The notes: a model not told the origin generated them from the sequence alone. DNA of 64,000 bases from Cryptomeria japonica (GCF_030272615.1 NC_081409.1:472000573-472064572); one strand, 5' to 3'; counted from the first letter of the stretch, positions 1 through 13,314 are shown. Program-made: numbers and translations.

Positions 1-1977
1 CTAGCTCAAAATTTGTTGTAAAACCATTTTCAAAGTCTTGATAATGATGTATGAATCTTCAATGCTTCAACAAGAGCTTACGGTTTTTGTACACAAAACT
101 TCTTCTTTTTTTGGATTTTATTTTCACTAGGCGTCTTCTTCTTAGAATGATGGTAGACAGATTTCTTGATGTATTTGAGAGACTTCCAAACCCTAAGCAT
201 TGATATTTGTGTAAGATTGTTCTTGGTTGAGGATTTTGTTTTGATCAGTTGATGATATGTACTTGTTTTGAATGTTTAGATTTTGAAATAAGAGAATAAA
301 GCACATTGGCCAAGTATCAACGCTTTGAACAAGCATGAGATAAATGGGGGGTCTAGATTAGCCTAGATTTGAACATAACAAGTTTCAACAATTACAGACA
401 CTTGAAAACATACAACTTGAGCAAGAAAGATGATTCTACTTGTTAGATCCTCACTTGGATTTCTTCAAATACCTAGACAAAGCAGATAGATAAAGATTGG
501 TAGCACATGCTCCCCTCTAGGACACACACTTCTCAGGCATACCAGAATCTCTTACCCTAAAGATCCAAAGATCTTATGAGTCGGGGGACATCTATCTCAA
601 CTTTGAAAGGTATGAATTACGGTGGCTTTAGAGGTCTGACCTCTTGCACCAACAATAAATAGGGTTTTTGGCCACTACAACAAAGTGTCTAGTAAGTTTT
701 TGACGGGTCCAGTTCAACAACGAATTCATGAAGCAAGCCATTCAAGGGTCTAATTGAGCTTATCGGTGCAAAGAAAGTCTCCACATACGTCGAATTCACT
801 CAACACTCTAGCTATTTGACCTGGTTTTTTGTATAGCAGCTTGAAAGACACCACTCGAGATCTCGTTGGGAGAGATGATATCCCCAACGTGCCTCTATTT
901 TGAAAAACTCCCTTGAGGTGATGAGGCCCCCAAGCGGTGATTTGCTACTCAAAAAGAAAAATTGAGTGTTGTTAATCACCTTTCTCTTCACCCAAGGTCC
1001 ACGCAAGCGAGGGGAGAGGATACTTGGTGTAATAGTTGTTTCACCCTACGAATGTGCAAGCACACCAAACACAAAGAACACTTGTTCATTCTAGTCCTTC
1101 ATAGAAAAATGTGAGTTTTTAGTTGTCAATCACGCATGAAGATTCTTTTTATGCCATCGCAAAATGTGTTTGTTCTTTTTACCATTTGTATGAAAGCATA
1201 AAATCGACAACATTGTTTACATGAACTAAAGAATGAAAAACATCATGTTCTTTTTACCACTTGCAAGATAAAAGTGTGAGTTCTCAATCCCAAAATGAAA
1301 AATTCATTGTTCTTGTTAAACCCTGAAAATGACAAATTGATTGTTTGTTTTAAACCAAGATAGCAAAAATGATGGTTACTTTTTAATCAAGATAGAAAAA
1401 TGTGATGGTGCTTTTTAACCAAGATAGAAAAATGTGAATTTGTAAGATTTTACGAAATATGAATAAAGGTTTTTTTTAAACCATCATTGCAAAAATGTGT
1501 ATTATCTTGTAAAACAATTTGTTAACGCTCCTCTTTTAGATCCTATAGCTGCACCTTGGTTAGACATTTCGTTAGCAAATAAAATCAAACAAGACAAATT
1601 TAAAAACAAAACAAATTTAAAAGCTAAACTAACAAAAAAATAATAATAATAATAAATAAAAACAAACAAAAAACAAAACTAACATATAAATAAAAAAAAA
1701 AAAAAATAAACAAAACTAAAAAATAAAATTTAAAACTAAATTAAAACAAACACACAAATCCTAAAAATAAACACAAAATTAAACACTAAAAATGGATTTG
1801 CGAAAAAGATTTAGAAGCTTTCAAGTAAATGCAATTTCGTAGGTGGAAAGATAAGTTTCACGACCGTTTGCTAGTATACACCAGCCCATGCCAAAGCGGA
1901 GTGTCGTAACAAAGTATGGATACCAATCAATGCAAGATGAAGGCCAAGTTTTTTTGATTCACGTCGGGTTGTGAAAA
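1..1977 (-). mobile_element. Element X, internal leader (partial)
   Basis: This is the internal part of an LTR retrotransposon read on the minus strand, starting just inside its 5' LTR (1978-3187) and leaving the window at position 1. I see no convincing coding region. The only minus ORF of note (812-1006, 64 codons) matches no family I know. Positions 1600-1790 are an A-rich low-complexity tract. The assignment rests on the adjacent LTR and PBS; coding domains, if any, lie outside the window. Confidence 0.5.
1957..1977 (-). other. Primer-binding tract of element X
   Basis: Directly inside the inferred LTR end, the minus strand reads ACAACCCGACGTGAATC. This closely matches the tract right after the 5' LTR of element C (GGTGAACCTGACGTGAATC at 32847) and resembles that of B at 24537. 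Its position and the shared sequence support a tRNA primer-binding site. I did not identify the tRNA. The first bases (CAC instead of GGTG) have diverged. Confidence 0.55.
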
Positions 1978-3187
1978 TGGAGGTTAGTATAAACCAATAG
2001 GAATTCATGTTAGTAAATGAGCTTTCAACCATAAGCAAAACATGAAAACAAATCCATTCAAAGCATTATCAAAGAAGATTAGCACAAGGGGTTAGTTAGG
2101 AAATAAATAAATAAACATGAACACTACTCCCTCATGATGCTCTCATGCTTTGGCTCTTCCTTGTCCTCCTCCTCTCCAAGATCTTGCTACTATGTGAAGT
2201 ATGCCCTCATCTTGAGCACTAGCACAAAGGATGTCAAATGGATGATGGGAGATGGTTGATTATGTCAAGTGTGGATGAGGATGCAAATTAAGTGTTAATG
2301 TAAACTAGAAACTCCAACTATTGGAAGAGCCAAAACATCATACAAATTATTCAAAATCTAAGAAAAATAACAATGCATGGATAACTCTTCTCTCTTCCTA
2401 ACAATAAAAGAATGAGCTCTATTTATAGGAAAAATGGGCAAATGAAGGGTTGAGATTGAATTTATTAAGGAAGGGCTAGGATTTCTTGAGGAAGTGTTGA
2501 TCCTCAATCCATGTGATCTCCTTTAAGCCAATCACATGTTGACAAGTGTCAACAAGGGAAGGCTTGAGAGGAAAGGGGGACAAAGCATTAAATTCTCGAA
2601 GACGTGAAAGAAGTCATTAAAGGCTTAAGAGGACTTTGAAGGAAGCCATTAAAGGCAAGAGGACTTTGAAGGAAGCCATTAAAGGCTTGAAGAGTTTGAA
2701 GGAAGCCATTAAAGGCTTAAGAAGACTCTAGAAGGAAGCCATTAAAGGCTTGAAGACTTTGAAGGAAGCCATTAAAGGCTTAATAAGAGTCTAGAAGGAA
2801 ACCATTAAAGGCTTGAAGACTTTGAAGGAAGCCATTAAAGGTTTGAGTTGATGAGTTTTGGGTTAACTTTTGGTTTAGGAATGTACAAACCATCAAAGGG
2901 TGATTAGGATAATAATAGGGGTTTAGACATGATTAGAATGAGGTTAACTTGCAGCTTGCATTTTCTAGAAGATTCAAGTGGGTGGGGGATTTTAGGAATT
3001 TTAATAAATATTTATTTATTTAAATGTGAGAGAGGGGATTTAAAAAAATGTTAATTTATTTAAATGTGAGATGGGGGTAATTAAACAAATATGTTTATTT
3101 ATTTAATTAATTGTCTGAATGCTGGTTAAATAATCAAATAAATATCAAATATCTATTTAATTAAGTGGACAGAAATGGATGTCTACA
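1978..3187 (-). repeat. 5' LTR of element X
   Basis: On the minus strand this LTR begins TGTAGACATCC at 3187 and ends TCCA at 1978, about 1.2 kb, similar to the B LTRs. A TATAAATA box lies at 2420-2427 (minus), a plausible promoter position. The U3 half is AT-rich near its start and contains an 8-copy minisatellite. The abrupt change at 3187/3188 into Helitron-type coding sequence marks the insertion point. The partner LTR is outside the window, so the TSD cannot be checked. Confidence 0.65.
2604..2850. repeat. Minisatellite in the X LTR
   Basis: About eight tandem copies of a 30-35-bp unit built around GGAAGCCATTAAAGGC. Two spacer types tend to alternate (CTTGAAGACTTT and CTTAAGAAGACTCTAG), suggesting a dimeric higher-order unit of roughly 66 bp. 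It lies upstream of the TATA box of the LTR, in U3. Confidence 0.85.
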
Positions 3188-4877
3188 CTTTCACATAAAA
3201 TTATTAACATGGATGTCTTAATAGTTCAAAGATTCCATACACAAGGGAGATAGTATGATTGTTATGTGAATAGAAATCATGTACTGGTTGCATCATTATA
3301 TAGGATCACATATGACCCATACTAAAAAGATGTCAAAATAGATGTTTACTTTATAATACCACTCCCCAATACAAGTATAGAAATTTTCAAACATGATTCA
3401 TATAATTAATTTTGAAAGTGAACATATGGTGGCACTAGATATTAAATCTATGACTATTGAGAATCAATCTAAAAATAAAATAACTTACCCATCATCATTT
3501 ATGGCTAAGTTACCAAATAGACACCATGAGATAGAAATCATCAAAGAAACCTTGCAAATTATAAATGAACATGACACCTTTATTCATTGGCCACAACTTG
3601 ACTCTTCTCCAATAAATGGATACAATACTGAGGGTCTTTTAGATATGACTTTTCCAATGCTCTTCCCAAATGGTATTGCATTGAATTACAACCTTGACAT
3701 AGACAAGTTGAGATGCATGAATACATGTTGCACTTAATGAGGTTTCATGATAATGGATTTGGAAACCATCTAAGATTTTTATATTTTGTATCGAATCTCA
3801 TGATGTGACATCAAATCCAAGGACTTTCCTCTATGTTTATCAAGACAAATGCAAAGGATTACATACCAACTATCATCGATAGTCTTTGCCTCCATACACG
3901 ACACTTGCCTAACACTCAATCGACAAAACAATCGATGTATTTTGGATCTTCCTTGAGAGGGATCCGCTCATATTGGAATAAGTGTCATGGTGAGATTTCA
4001 AACATGCCATATAGAGTGCAAACTAATAAAGATTACATAGAAAATATTATTAATAACCCACATACAGTGTCTCTATACTTGCATCCATGATTCACAGTCT
4101 TTCATGAAGAAGTAATATAGAAGCTCCTTTGTGTAACAAATTATTGATATAGATATGAATGGAAACATCAAAGATTTGCACATGTACATGGATTTATTTG
4201 GCTTGACAATGCACCAGACATTGACAACCTTGACTAGGAAAACCATGTTGATGTAAAAAGAGCAAAGTCATTCTTTGACAAATATGTAAGTGCATGTAAC
4301 CCTTGTTCTCTATTTGATAGAAACAACACATGACATCGATTTTTGCAAGAAGATCCATGCTTACTAAATACAAATGAGATCTTCTCTCTAGACAAGCACT
4401 TGTTTATTATGAGTATTTAATTAATTGTGTCCAAAGACACACAAAATATACTAAAGCAACATGCCTACACAAGTAGGGTAAAGTTTTAGAGTGTCATTAC
4501 AAATCTCATTGGATAGAATGTGTTATCTCTTCCTTGTCTTGTGATGAATCTAGAAAGAAAACATATGCCCCTACATGAAATGATGATATGTTAAATATAC
4601 ATAGCCTAGAAATGATTTCAATATGGATAGCTAATATGGATTGACAATCAATTGCATAAAAATTATTTGTTCTTAAGAATATTGCTGAATATGCATCTAA
4701 GGTAGAAATAAAATTAGAGATTTGTATTGATATGCTAACAAGAATATATAAATATCAAGTGGGAGAAGACCAAGCACTAACAACATATCACAAATTTATG
4801 GTTGAGATCATTGCAAATTGTGATATAGGTGTATAAGAGACATGCCATACACTACAAAAATTGTTGTTCGTTATTTA
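3188..4877 (+). pseudogene. Helitron-type Rep/helicase, N-terminal part (decayed)
   Basis: Translation in shifting frames follows the N-terminal region of plant Helitron Rep-helicase proteins. Residues like EGLLDMTFPMLFPNG fall at 3630-3675 and SSLRGIRSYWNKCHGE at 3949-3996. A Rep HUH motif (His-Val-His, 4181-4189) is followed by GFIWLDNAPDID. The later two-tyrosine region is partly preserved: the first Tyr position is Asn (4678-4680) and the second is Tyr (4690-4692). Numerous stops and frameshifts make it non-functional. The gene is cut at 4877 by element A and continues at 31092. The left end is cut by X at 3187. The family call is from protein pattern recall, not a search. Confidence 0.72.
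4873..4877. other. Left target-site duplication of element A (ATTTA)
   Basis: ATTTA directly precedes the 5' LTR and recurs directly after the 3' LTR at 31092-31096, a perfect 5-bp duplication typical of Ty3/gypsy integrases. Confidence 0.9.
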
Positions 4878-5981
4878 AGCATACACATAAAAATGGTTTG
4901 AAGATAATTAATTAAATATACAGTTATTTAATTAATAACCCTTCTCATTTAATTGAATTCGCAAATAATTTGATTAATTTCCCCATTCATCTACTTATAA
5001 ATAAATCTAAGGATTTATTCATTATAGTTTATTTCATATCCCCCCTTTAATTAATTAATTTCTTCCATTTAATAAATTCTTCTAATCCCACAATTAAGAT
5101 TGACAAATCTAAGTTTGTTGAGATTAATTATCCATTTTCTCAATTATTTGAATTTTTTAATTCAAATATGAGCACATGGCTCCTAAATTCTAACCATCTA
5201 ACCTAACCTTCCCCTAACCTAACCCATTATATCTAATCCTAAGTTTAACTAACCCCATCCTATCTTGCACATCCTAACCTCTTTTATCCTAACCTCTTAT
5301 GGGTTGGATATTCTCCCCTTGAGACACATGGCACTTTTGCCACATGTAAGGTTCCTTAACACTTGCCACCATAAAGATGACAAGTGTCCCTTCCTCCAAC
5401 CTCTTCTCCAACTTCCTCACTCTTAGCCCTTGATATCTTCAGATCGATTCTAGATCGTCGATTCCTGCCACCTCAACTTTGACCTTATAATTCCTATAAA
5501 TACCCCTCATTTTGGAGCAATAAATATCTCTTGCATTCATAGTTTTTGTATTGTTATTATAGGCATTTTACATCATATCATCTAGCATAATTAGCATTTT
5601 AGATCAAATACTAGCATGCTTAGAATGGCTATTATCATGTTAATCTAGTTTCAATTATCAAATCATGTAGCTTAATTCTTATTTTAGCTAATCAATCATC
5701 CTAGTTGTAATCATGCATCAAATCATCCTAGCCTCATGCATTTGCATTATCATGATCATATAGCTACTCAACTTTTGAGTTGCCACTTTTGAGGTCATTG
5801 CTTGCTGAGAGCCAACAATCCAACACCTTCAAGGTCCTCAAAGATAGAGGAAAATGGGACATCTCAAGGAAGGCTTATGGCTTGATTTCATTATGTAGTT
5901 TTCAATTTGCTTTCCATTTATGTTTTATTGTCTCATTATATGTGCAAGTTTAACATAATTGACCACATTTTTAGCAGCACA
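4878..5981 (+). repeat. 5' LTR of element A
   Basis: Length 1104 bp. The 3' copy begins TGTATACACC; here the first bases are AGCATACAC, a decayed terminus. It ends CAGCACA. A TATAAATA box at 5495-5502 is conserved in the 3' LTR (22902-22909). Positions 5190-5310 carry many CTAACC motifs. The copies differ by several small indels, including about 30 bp extra in the 3' LTR near 22715-22760, so the insertion is not recent. Confidence 0.9.
5495..5502 (+). promoter_or_regulatory. TATA box of the A LTR
   Basis: TATAAATA followed by CCCCTC, conserved in both LTRs at the same relative place about 480 bp from the LTR end. Likely the RNA polymerase II promoter of the element. Confidence 0.6.
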
Positions 5982-5985
5982 TTAA

Positions 5986-6005
5986 TTGGCGCCCATCGTG
6001 GGGCC
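5986..6005 (+). other. Primer-binding site of element A
   Basis: TTGGCGCCCATCGTGGGGCC starts four bases after the LTR end. This TGGCGCC-type tract is common directly after the 5' LTR in plant gypsy elements. It differs from the tract shared by X, B and C. Confidence 0.8.
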
Positions 6006-7959
6006 GAACACTCAATTATTCGATCTCGCAGATCATCAAATTCTCATCTTTCGGATTATGTCCGTACATTCTTTGCAAAATTCTGTATGGTGTTATATTC
6101 ATTATAGTACAATATTTTATCTTCTGTCGTATGGGTAGGTGAGAATTATCGTATGGTCAGGTGAGAAAGTTTGTATGATTCTCTGCTTTCTCGCATCAAA
6201 AACATAGTACTTTTAGGGGTTTTCTTGATTTGATTTTTTTGGCACTAATGCTAACCCTAATCTATTTTTTATCTATCTAAGTGATTTTCATAGTGTGACA
6301 AGTTTTTGCAGAACGTTTGTCCAAGAACATGCCTGTATCACTCAAAAACAATATGATTACTGATTCGTTGTTTTTGCAGGTTGCCTAAGGAGATTCAAGC
6401 AAACTTTGTGTATTCTTAATTGTTTTATAGGCACCTAAATTGTGATGTGGTAAATAAACAAATCTATTTTTCGTGTTTGAGAAAAGTCTAAAAGGTAGGA
6501 GAGTATGATCTTGTCTGCATGGACAATCAGAAATCCAGACCCTTGAAGCTTTTCTAGTTTGAAATTTGTGTTCCTTTAGCCAACCTGTCACAGTGGGAAA
6601 AAGTAATCACCGTGTGAGAATGACCCAAGTGAGTAAATCTAGACCCAAGCATCCTGACTCACTATAATGAATAGGCCTCTTTGAGATTAAAGTCTCGGAG
6701 GATGGAGTTATTTGAGTTTTCTCTTTGAGATTTCTCATATCGGTTATTTTGTAGGGCCTCGCGGTCTCAATCACGCTTGAATGACTACATCTTGCTTGCT
6801 ACCTTATCAGGCTATAGGCCTCAATCGTGCTTGCGTGACTTCAAGTGGTAACTTCAAATGGAAACCCTTACTAAGAACTCTAGGATAGAAGCTACCCAGT
6901 TCACCTCTAAAAGAGGGATAATCTTTGTGCAAGAGAAATAGTAACTCTTCCAAGATACTTGCCATATCGTGCCCCCATTAGCATTTGGAGTTGGCTAATA
7001 TGGCATTGAGAATCCATTGTGTGAGACTCAACGGCTATATTCTGGTTAGCTATTGGGTGTGTACCTAAGTCTGCAAGCAAAGGTTTTCTCTCTCAGCCAA
7101 CTTCCTTAGGATTAGTGTGTTGTGCTTGAATTCACTTTACATCTTGCGTGTATGTTGTGTCTTTATCCTTGAACTATCTTAAAGTATCATTGAGCAACCT
7201 AAAACTATAACTGGAAAACTTGAATAATCAATTGAAGCATCAAACTCAGTCGTCAAAACCTTGTTTCCTGTCAAAACTCATTTCTTATTTGATCCTATTA
7301 CTTACGAGTCAAGACCTCAATTGCCCAGTTTGTCGTACTGCTATCTAAGAATTGTCGTGTGAGCCTCTATGTATTGTCGTACGAGCCTGCAACTTTCATT
7401 TTCTACTTTGAACAACTTTTGAACACTTATAATAGCATCTCGTATGAGTAACCTAGTTTGTCGTCTAGCTACCTTTAGTTTGTCGTATGGTCTCAAGCAT
7501 TTTGTTGTGTGAAAATTCGTCTTCTTGACTCTAGAAAACTTTTTTTGCATGATTTTGATATCTTTAACAGACCTTTGTCATACTTTCATGGTCAGTCCTA
7601 ATACATCACAGGATAGCATATACATGGTATTTTTCATCCCGAGCATATCATCTTGATAGTATGCCCCTGTCATTGTGTTACATGACTTTGTCGATTATAT
7701 CCTAGCTGGTTCAATCAATCATCCATCAATTTTATCAATCTGATCCACTTAGATCACATATTATATAGGATGGATCAAACCTAAAACCAAACTTGATCTC
7801 AATCTCTTCATCCAATCATCACCTCAAACAAACATCTAGCTTCGATTTGATCTTGACATCTGTATCACTTCTAGCTCTCGGTCACATCAATTGTACATGC
7901 CCATTTTAACCAGGGCTTAGAGACGAAAGATCAAAGAAATAGAAATAGAAACACTTGAA
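6006..7959 (+). other. Untranslated leader of element A
   Basis: Nearly 2 kb between PBS and gag with no credible ORF on either strand. A scattered motif around TTGTCGTATG or TTGTCGTGTG recurs between 7330 and 7510 (also near 6130). I recognise nothing else. Confidence 0.6.
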
Positions 7960-9781
7960 ATGGCAGAAGATCATGAGGAAATGGCACAAGGAAATGAAAT
8001 ACAAGAAGAGATAACTGGTCAACACATCAGAGAAATCCAACAATATCCTAAATTTGATAAATTCATGGAGAAAATATTGGAGGGTGAAAAAGAAAAATAC
8101 TTCCTAATGTTAGCAAAATCTGGTGCTAAAATTTCCTAAGATTTGACATAAACAATTTAAGACAAAGGGGAAGATCAAGTGACACTTACAATGACAATGA
8201 ATAAAATGAAGAAATTTTCAGTCACAAAAAGGATGACACAAGAATTACTGATGATACAAGAACTCATGAGGAAACACAAATAACTAATGATGATGCAAGA
8301 AGGAATCGTGATGACACAAGAACTCATGAGGACACACGTCGAACTAATGATGACACAAGAAGGAATCATGATCACACAAGAACTCATGATGATGTGAGGA
8401 GAAATCTTGTCAATGATCCTCTCCTACCTCTCGCACAACAGATACAAACTCTTCAAACACAAGTTCAAGATATACAAAGGGGAACTACTAAGAGGTATTC
8501 GCTTCAAGAAATTTGTCCTTATCCATTTGACAGAAGTCTCAACATGATACCTTTTCCTCCAAATTGTGAAACTCCTAGATATGACAAATATAATGGAAGA
8601 AATGATCCCAAAGATCATATAAGAGAATTTTGCACAATGAGAATGGAATTCGCACATGAGGACACATAGTTAATGAGGTTATTTCCAAAGAGTTTAAGTT
8701 GACAAGATATGGAATGGTTCTCGAAACTTCCACTCAAAATTAGATCATTTGCAAAATTGGTGGACACATTTATTTCACAATATGTGTACAACATACAACA
8801 AGAGATCACAATGATAGACTTGTGTCACACCAAGCAAAAGAGTGGAGAACCTTTCATGACATTTCTACAAAGGTGGAGGTGATTAGCTGCACGATATCCT
8901 TGTACGGTGCTAGAATATGAAAAGATGGACATATTCATTGACAATCTAAATGAACAAATGAGTTATAACATAAAAATGCAATGTCATCCAAGTTTCGAAA
9001 ATATGATTGATAATGGAATCAGGAAAGAGGAAGCTATGGTAAAGAAAGGAGAGTTTAAGATATACAAACAAGGAGTTAATCCTCCTCCCAACAACACTAC
9101 TAATAATAACAACAATGATAAGCCCAAGTTTTGGAACAAAAATTGAAACATCGTCAATGATGGGATAGTGGATAATAATAATGTGAAACCAAAGAAACCA
9201 GTGTTCAATTTATCAAATCACATAGTAGTGGTTCAACAAGATAACAATAAACAAAAATCATCTTTCGATAATTTCTTTCACAAGAAATTTACCAACATTG
9301 GTGAATCGCTTGGGTCAGCATTAAAGACACTTCTTGCAAACAAGTTGATTACCTTCCTAGAAGAAAAAAACTTTGAACCCAAGTTTAAACCTGCTTGGTG
9401 GAACGACAACCATTATTATGATTTCCATCGAAACAAAGGACACCAAACAGATGATTGTTAGCGGTTAAAACATGTCATCATAGATTTGATTGATAATGGC
9501 ATAATAAATATGGATGGGCATAAGATAAATGAATTGCACACAACTTTCAAAACTTTGCTTCCTAATTATGTTATCACAAGAAGCAAAGCCAAGTTTACTT
9601 TGTCGGGTCCTATAACTAACACATCATCCACTTTAAAACAATATAGTATAGTGGAGACACTACAGAAAGCTCTCGCGCAAATATCAATTTTAGAACTTTT
9701 AAAACTTTCACCCACACAAAAAGAAATTTTAGAAAGAGCCCTAGTAGATATGACAGTATCCAAAGATATTGGTGTAGATTA
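7960..9781 (+). pseudogene. Element A gag (decayed)
   Basis: An ATG at 7960 opens a short acidic, Glu-rich segment. After frameshifting, the main frame runs from about 8226 to 9781. It has an N-terminal repetitive stretch of Arg/Asn/Asp-rich units (8226-8405) and a retrotransposon gag region (around YDKYNGRNDPKDHIREF, 8579-8629). A zinc-knuckle-like motif (HYYDFHRNKGHQTDDC, 9412-9459) has Tyr where the first Cys is usual in this group, consistent with TGT to TAT. In-frame stops lie at 8667 and 9460. Gag would form the particle and bind element RNA; this copy cannot. Confidence 0.75.
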
Positions 9782-9868
9782 GTTCCAAATTATGATGGGA
9801 CACCTCACAACACCTCAATGCTTATCATTCACAGAATAAGATGACATGTCTCTGCAACATCCCATAAC

Positions 9869-10894
9869 ATGCCCTTGCATATTGAAGTCCTTATTCATAA
9901 AACACACGTTAAACGTGTCCTAATAGATGGAGGAAATGGCTTGAATATTTTCTCATTAAGTCTTGTTTGTGCTTTAGGTTATTCTAAAGAGGCAGTTGAT
10001 CCCCGTAAAAAGATCACAATCAAAGCATATGATGAAGAAGAGTGTTCCTCCAAAGGAATTGTGGTATCACCAATCAGAGTAAGACCCTTGCAGAAAGATA
10101 TAGAATGCCAAGTTCTAGACCTGGATTTATCATACAACATACTTTTGGGAGGACCATGGATTCATGACATACGAGCTATTCCCTCAACTTATCACCAGTG
10201 CCTGAAGTTTCTATACAACGGACAGGAAATCACAATTTCAGCAGACTCGAATCCATTCCAATATTGTAGTAATTTGAAATCGGCACAAGAGGTCATTGTT
10301 CCACATAATAGAGAGGTATCACCTTCAAGCACACAATCAAAGGAAAAATCATTTTCCTCAACCTTGTCAAGTTTTGAAAAGTAGATATAGCTGAGAGATC
10401 AAGCGAATGGAGAATATTCACTGTCACAATTACCACTTTCTCCTAAATTTTATGGTAAACCATCAAACTCAAAACAACAACCAATTGTAAAACCTCTTCC
10501 AATATTTGATGGAGCATTTGTTAGTGTTGGGACATTATCGGAAGAAACAAAGGACAAAGATGTGCTACAATGGCTATATAAGGATGAAGAAGTTCAACAA
10601 AAAATCAAAAATGTCAGAAAACCCATAGAGAAATATGGAATATGATTTAACATCCTTCAGAAAATGGGATACACTGGAATAGGTCCTGTAGGAAAAATAA
10701 AAGAAGGCATCCTAGAACCCATACAAGCTCATACTCAGCAGGCTACAGACAAATCAGGCTTAGGGTATGGACAAGTTACTCCACAAGAAGAAACATCTTC
10801 TGGGCAACAAAAAGATGAACATGACAAATACAAGAACAACTTGCAATCGAAAGAGAAGAAGCATCCGCCAAATAACAAGAAAAAGAAAACATAA
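9869..10894 (+). pseudogene. Element A aspartic protease and G-patch region
   Basis: The 9869-10384 ORF has the retropepsin signature VKRVLIDGGNGLNIFS (catalytic Asp-Gly-Gly) and, about 75 residues later, the second hallmark YNILLGGPWIHDI. In the same frame, after in-frame stops at 10382, 10388 and 10643, comes a Gly-rich G-patch-like segment at 10664-10765 (MGYTGIGPVGKI, then GLGYGQ). The protease would cleave the Gag-Pol polyprotein. A G-patch beside a protease is also known from some retroviruses and plant Tat-like elements. A frameshift near 10860-10900 leads into the pol frame. Confidence 0.75.
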
Positions 10895-11039
10895 GATCAC
10901 AAAAAGAGAGAGCTTCTAATCAGCAAGAAAGACAAAATAATGGCACTTCCCAAGCAGAGTCAACTTCTAATCAAAACAGACAAGAAACTGGTATAAAGAA
11001 AGGAGAACTAGTAGCAAGACTAACATAACTAAATATCAG

Positions 11040-12840
11040 CCCAGATGAAGCTGAATATGAGAGAATAAAAGAGATAGCGAGGAAAACAGAAGAAACAAAC
11101 CAGAAGCTATATGAACAAATCTGCAGATTGCAAGCTGCTAGTGAGACAGATTCCAATGAATGGGAATGGGATTCCTATCATTCTGAACAATCAGCTGAAG
11201 AAACTTGCTATGAAGAAGAAGTGGGTGTCGATGTAGTTCATGCGTATGCAGGACAAATGTTTGGAACTAGATCACTTGAATTAGAATCACATTTGGTCGA
11301 CTTGGATTTAATCGAGGACGATCAGGAACTACTTGCGAGAGGTCATTTTGACGAGAGTATTGTCCTAGACATTGAAATATGTATTGAAGACTTTAACATT
11401 TCTATCATGACCCTTAATGCCTTTGAAACATCTCAACCTGAGGATCCCTTACCTTTAATACATCCTGAACTCATTGACTGGGACAATGAAGGACATACCG
11501 AAATTAATACCTTTCCTAATGACCACGCTATAGCCTTATACCTCAATGTAATTGAACCCACAACAACTTCCACTAGGGATTTCGCCAACACATCTTCCTA
11601 TCAAGTGGGAGCCAAATCTCCCAGTCGCAAAAGTAAAAATAAAGAAAAAAATATCAGGTCTAATGTTGAAAACCATTTATTGGCAACATTAGACCAAGGA
11701 AAAGTAAAAATAAAGTATGCATCTAACGGTGAAAACCTCCTTGAGGCGCCGAAAGATGGGAGATTTGACACCTTACCTGAATATTATCAAGAGAGATCGT
11801 CTATACTGATTGAACCAACAGAGGAAGACAACATTGGAACAACAAATCAACCAAAGATTCTACATCCGACAACCTCTCTATCAGAACAAGAAAAACATAA
11901 ATATCTGGAATTTTTCAAAAGACGACAAATCAATTTCGCTTGGTCATATGCATACATGCTAGGATTGGATCCAGATCTTATAATGCATCACCAAAATGTC
12001 ACTCCAGGAGCCAAACCAGTAAAACAAAAATTGAGAAAGATGCATCCTCATATAGATCTCCTTGCTAAAGGAGAATTGAAGAAATTATTGGACGTGGGAT
12101 TCATCAGACCGGTGGCATATCCTCAATGGGTATCAAACATAGTTCTTGTTTCTAAACTAAATAAAAGTATTAGAGTGTGCACAGACTTCAAAGATCTCAA
12201 TAATGCATATACAAAGGATGATTTTCCTTTGCCTAATATCGACATCATTGTAGATTTAACTGTTGGGCATTCCATGTTTCCTCTAATGGACGGATTCCCA
12301 TGATATAATCAGATTAAAATAGCTCCAGAAGATCAAGAAAAGATAGCTTTCACGTGTCCATGGGGTACTTTTTGCTGGAACGTCATGCCATTTGGACTAA
12401 ATAATGCAGGTGCTACATATCAGAGAGCCATGACAACAATATTCCATGACATGATGCATACATTCATGGAAGACTATGTAGATGACATATTGGCAAAATC
12501 ATACAACAGAGAGGAACATCTAGAAATATTGGAAAAGATCTTTGACTGATTAGAACAATACAAGCTAAGGCTAAATCCCAAGAAATGTGCCTTTGGTGTC
12601 ACTTCAGGTAAGCTATTGGGATACATTATTTCAACTAGGGGTATAGAAGTAGATCCGCCTAAAGTTAAAGCAATCATGGAAATGGCATCTCCCAAAAATA
12701 TCAGTCAACTCAGATCACTTCAAGGAAGATTGTAGTCAATTCGAAGATTTGTTGCTCAATTAGAAGATAAGTGTCAACCATTTATGCATCTATTGCACAA
12801 GAGTTTTCATTTAAAATGGGATAATTAATGTGAAGAAGTA
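11040..12840 (+). pseudogene. Element A reverse transcriptase
   Basis: The longest intact piece of A (11128-12303, 391 codons) holds an acidic linker and the first half of the RT: GVGFIRP-type start (LLDVGFIRPVAYPQWVSNIVLV), then RVCTDFKDLNNAYTKDDFPLP. After a stop at 12301 the frame continues with PFGLNNAGATYQRAM and the catalytic YVDDIL (about 12475-12492). Further stops at 12547 (TGA), 12733 (TAG) and 12826 (TAA) fall where Arg or Gln are usual. The catalytic Asp residues remain, but no full-length protein can be made. Confidence 0.88.
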
Positions 12841-13260
12841 TTCAACAAAATCAAGGGATATATCATGCAACCACTAGTACTAATGTCACCAATTCAAGGT
12901 AAGTCGTGTTACTATATGTATCAGCCACAAAAGTATCATTAGGATTTTTGCTGGCACAACAGGATAATGAAGGAAAAGAACGAGCTATTTACTACATCAG
13001 AAAAGCTTTAGTGGGATACAAGCTCAATTATGCACCAATAAAAAAAGCATGCTTAGCAGTAGTATTCGCTACTCTCTCACTCAATCAAATTGATTGCTAA
13101 AATAGATTCATTAAAGTATCTGCTCGGCAAGGTGACATTTACAGGAATATTAGCAAAATGGGTCATGATCCTAAGCAAATTTGATATTGAATATGTGGAA
13201 AGAAAAGCTATCAAGGGACGAGTCCTTGCAAACTAGCTGGCAGAAGCACCACTTCAAGAT
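12841..13260 (+). pseudogene. Element A RNase H (first)
   Basis: Follows the RT in the usual pol order. The 12906-13100 ORF carries SATKVSLGFLLAQQDNEGKERAIYYIRKAL, which fits the pol RNase H of gypsy elements (normally a D-A-S start and a YxSRxL-like segment). Several stops follow (for example at 13098) and the reading frame shifts, so it is broken. Confidence 0.7.
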
Positions 13261-13314
13261 GATCATCCCTTAAACATTGAATTTATAGATGTTGATATAC
13301 TCATAGTCACCAAA

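Noticed and set aside
2604-2850. CRISPR-like array
   Set aside because: Head-to-tail minisatellite with no unique spacers.
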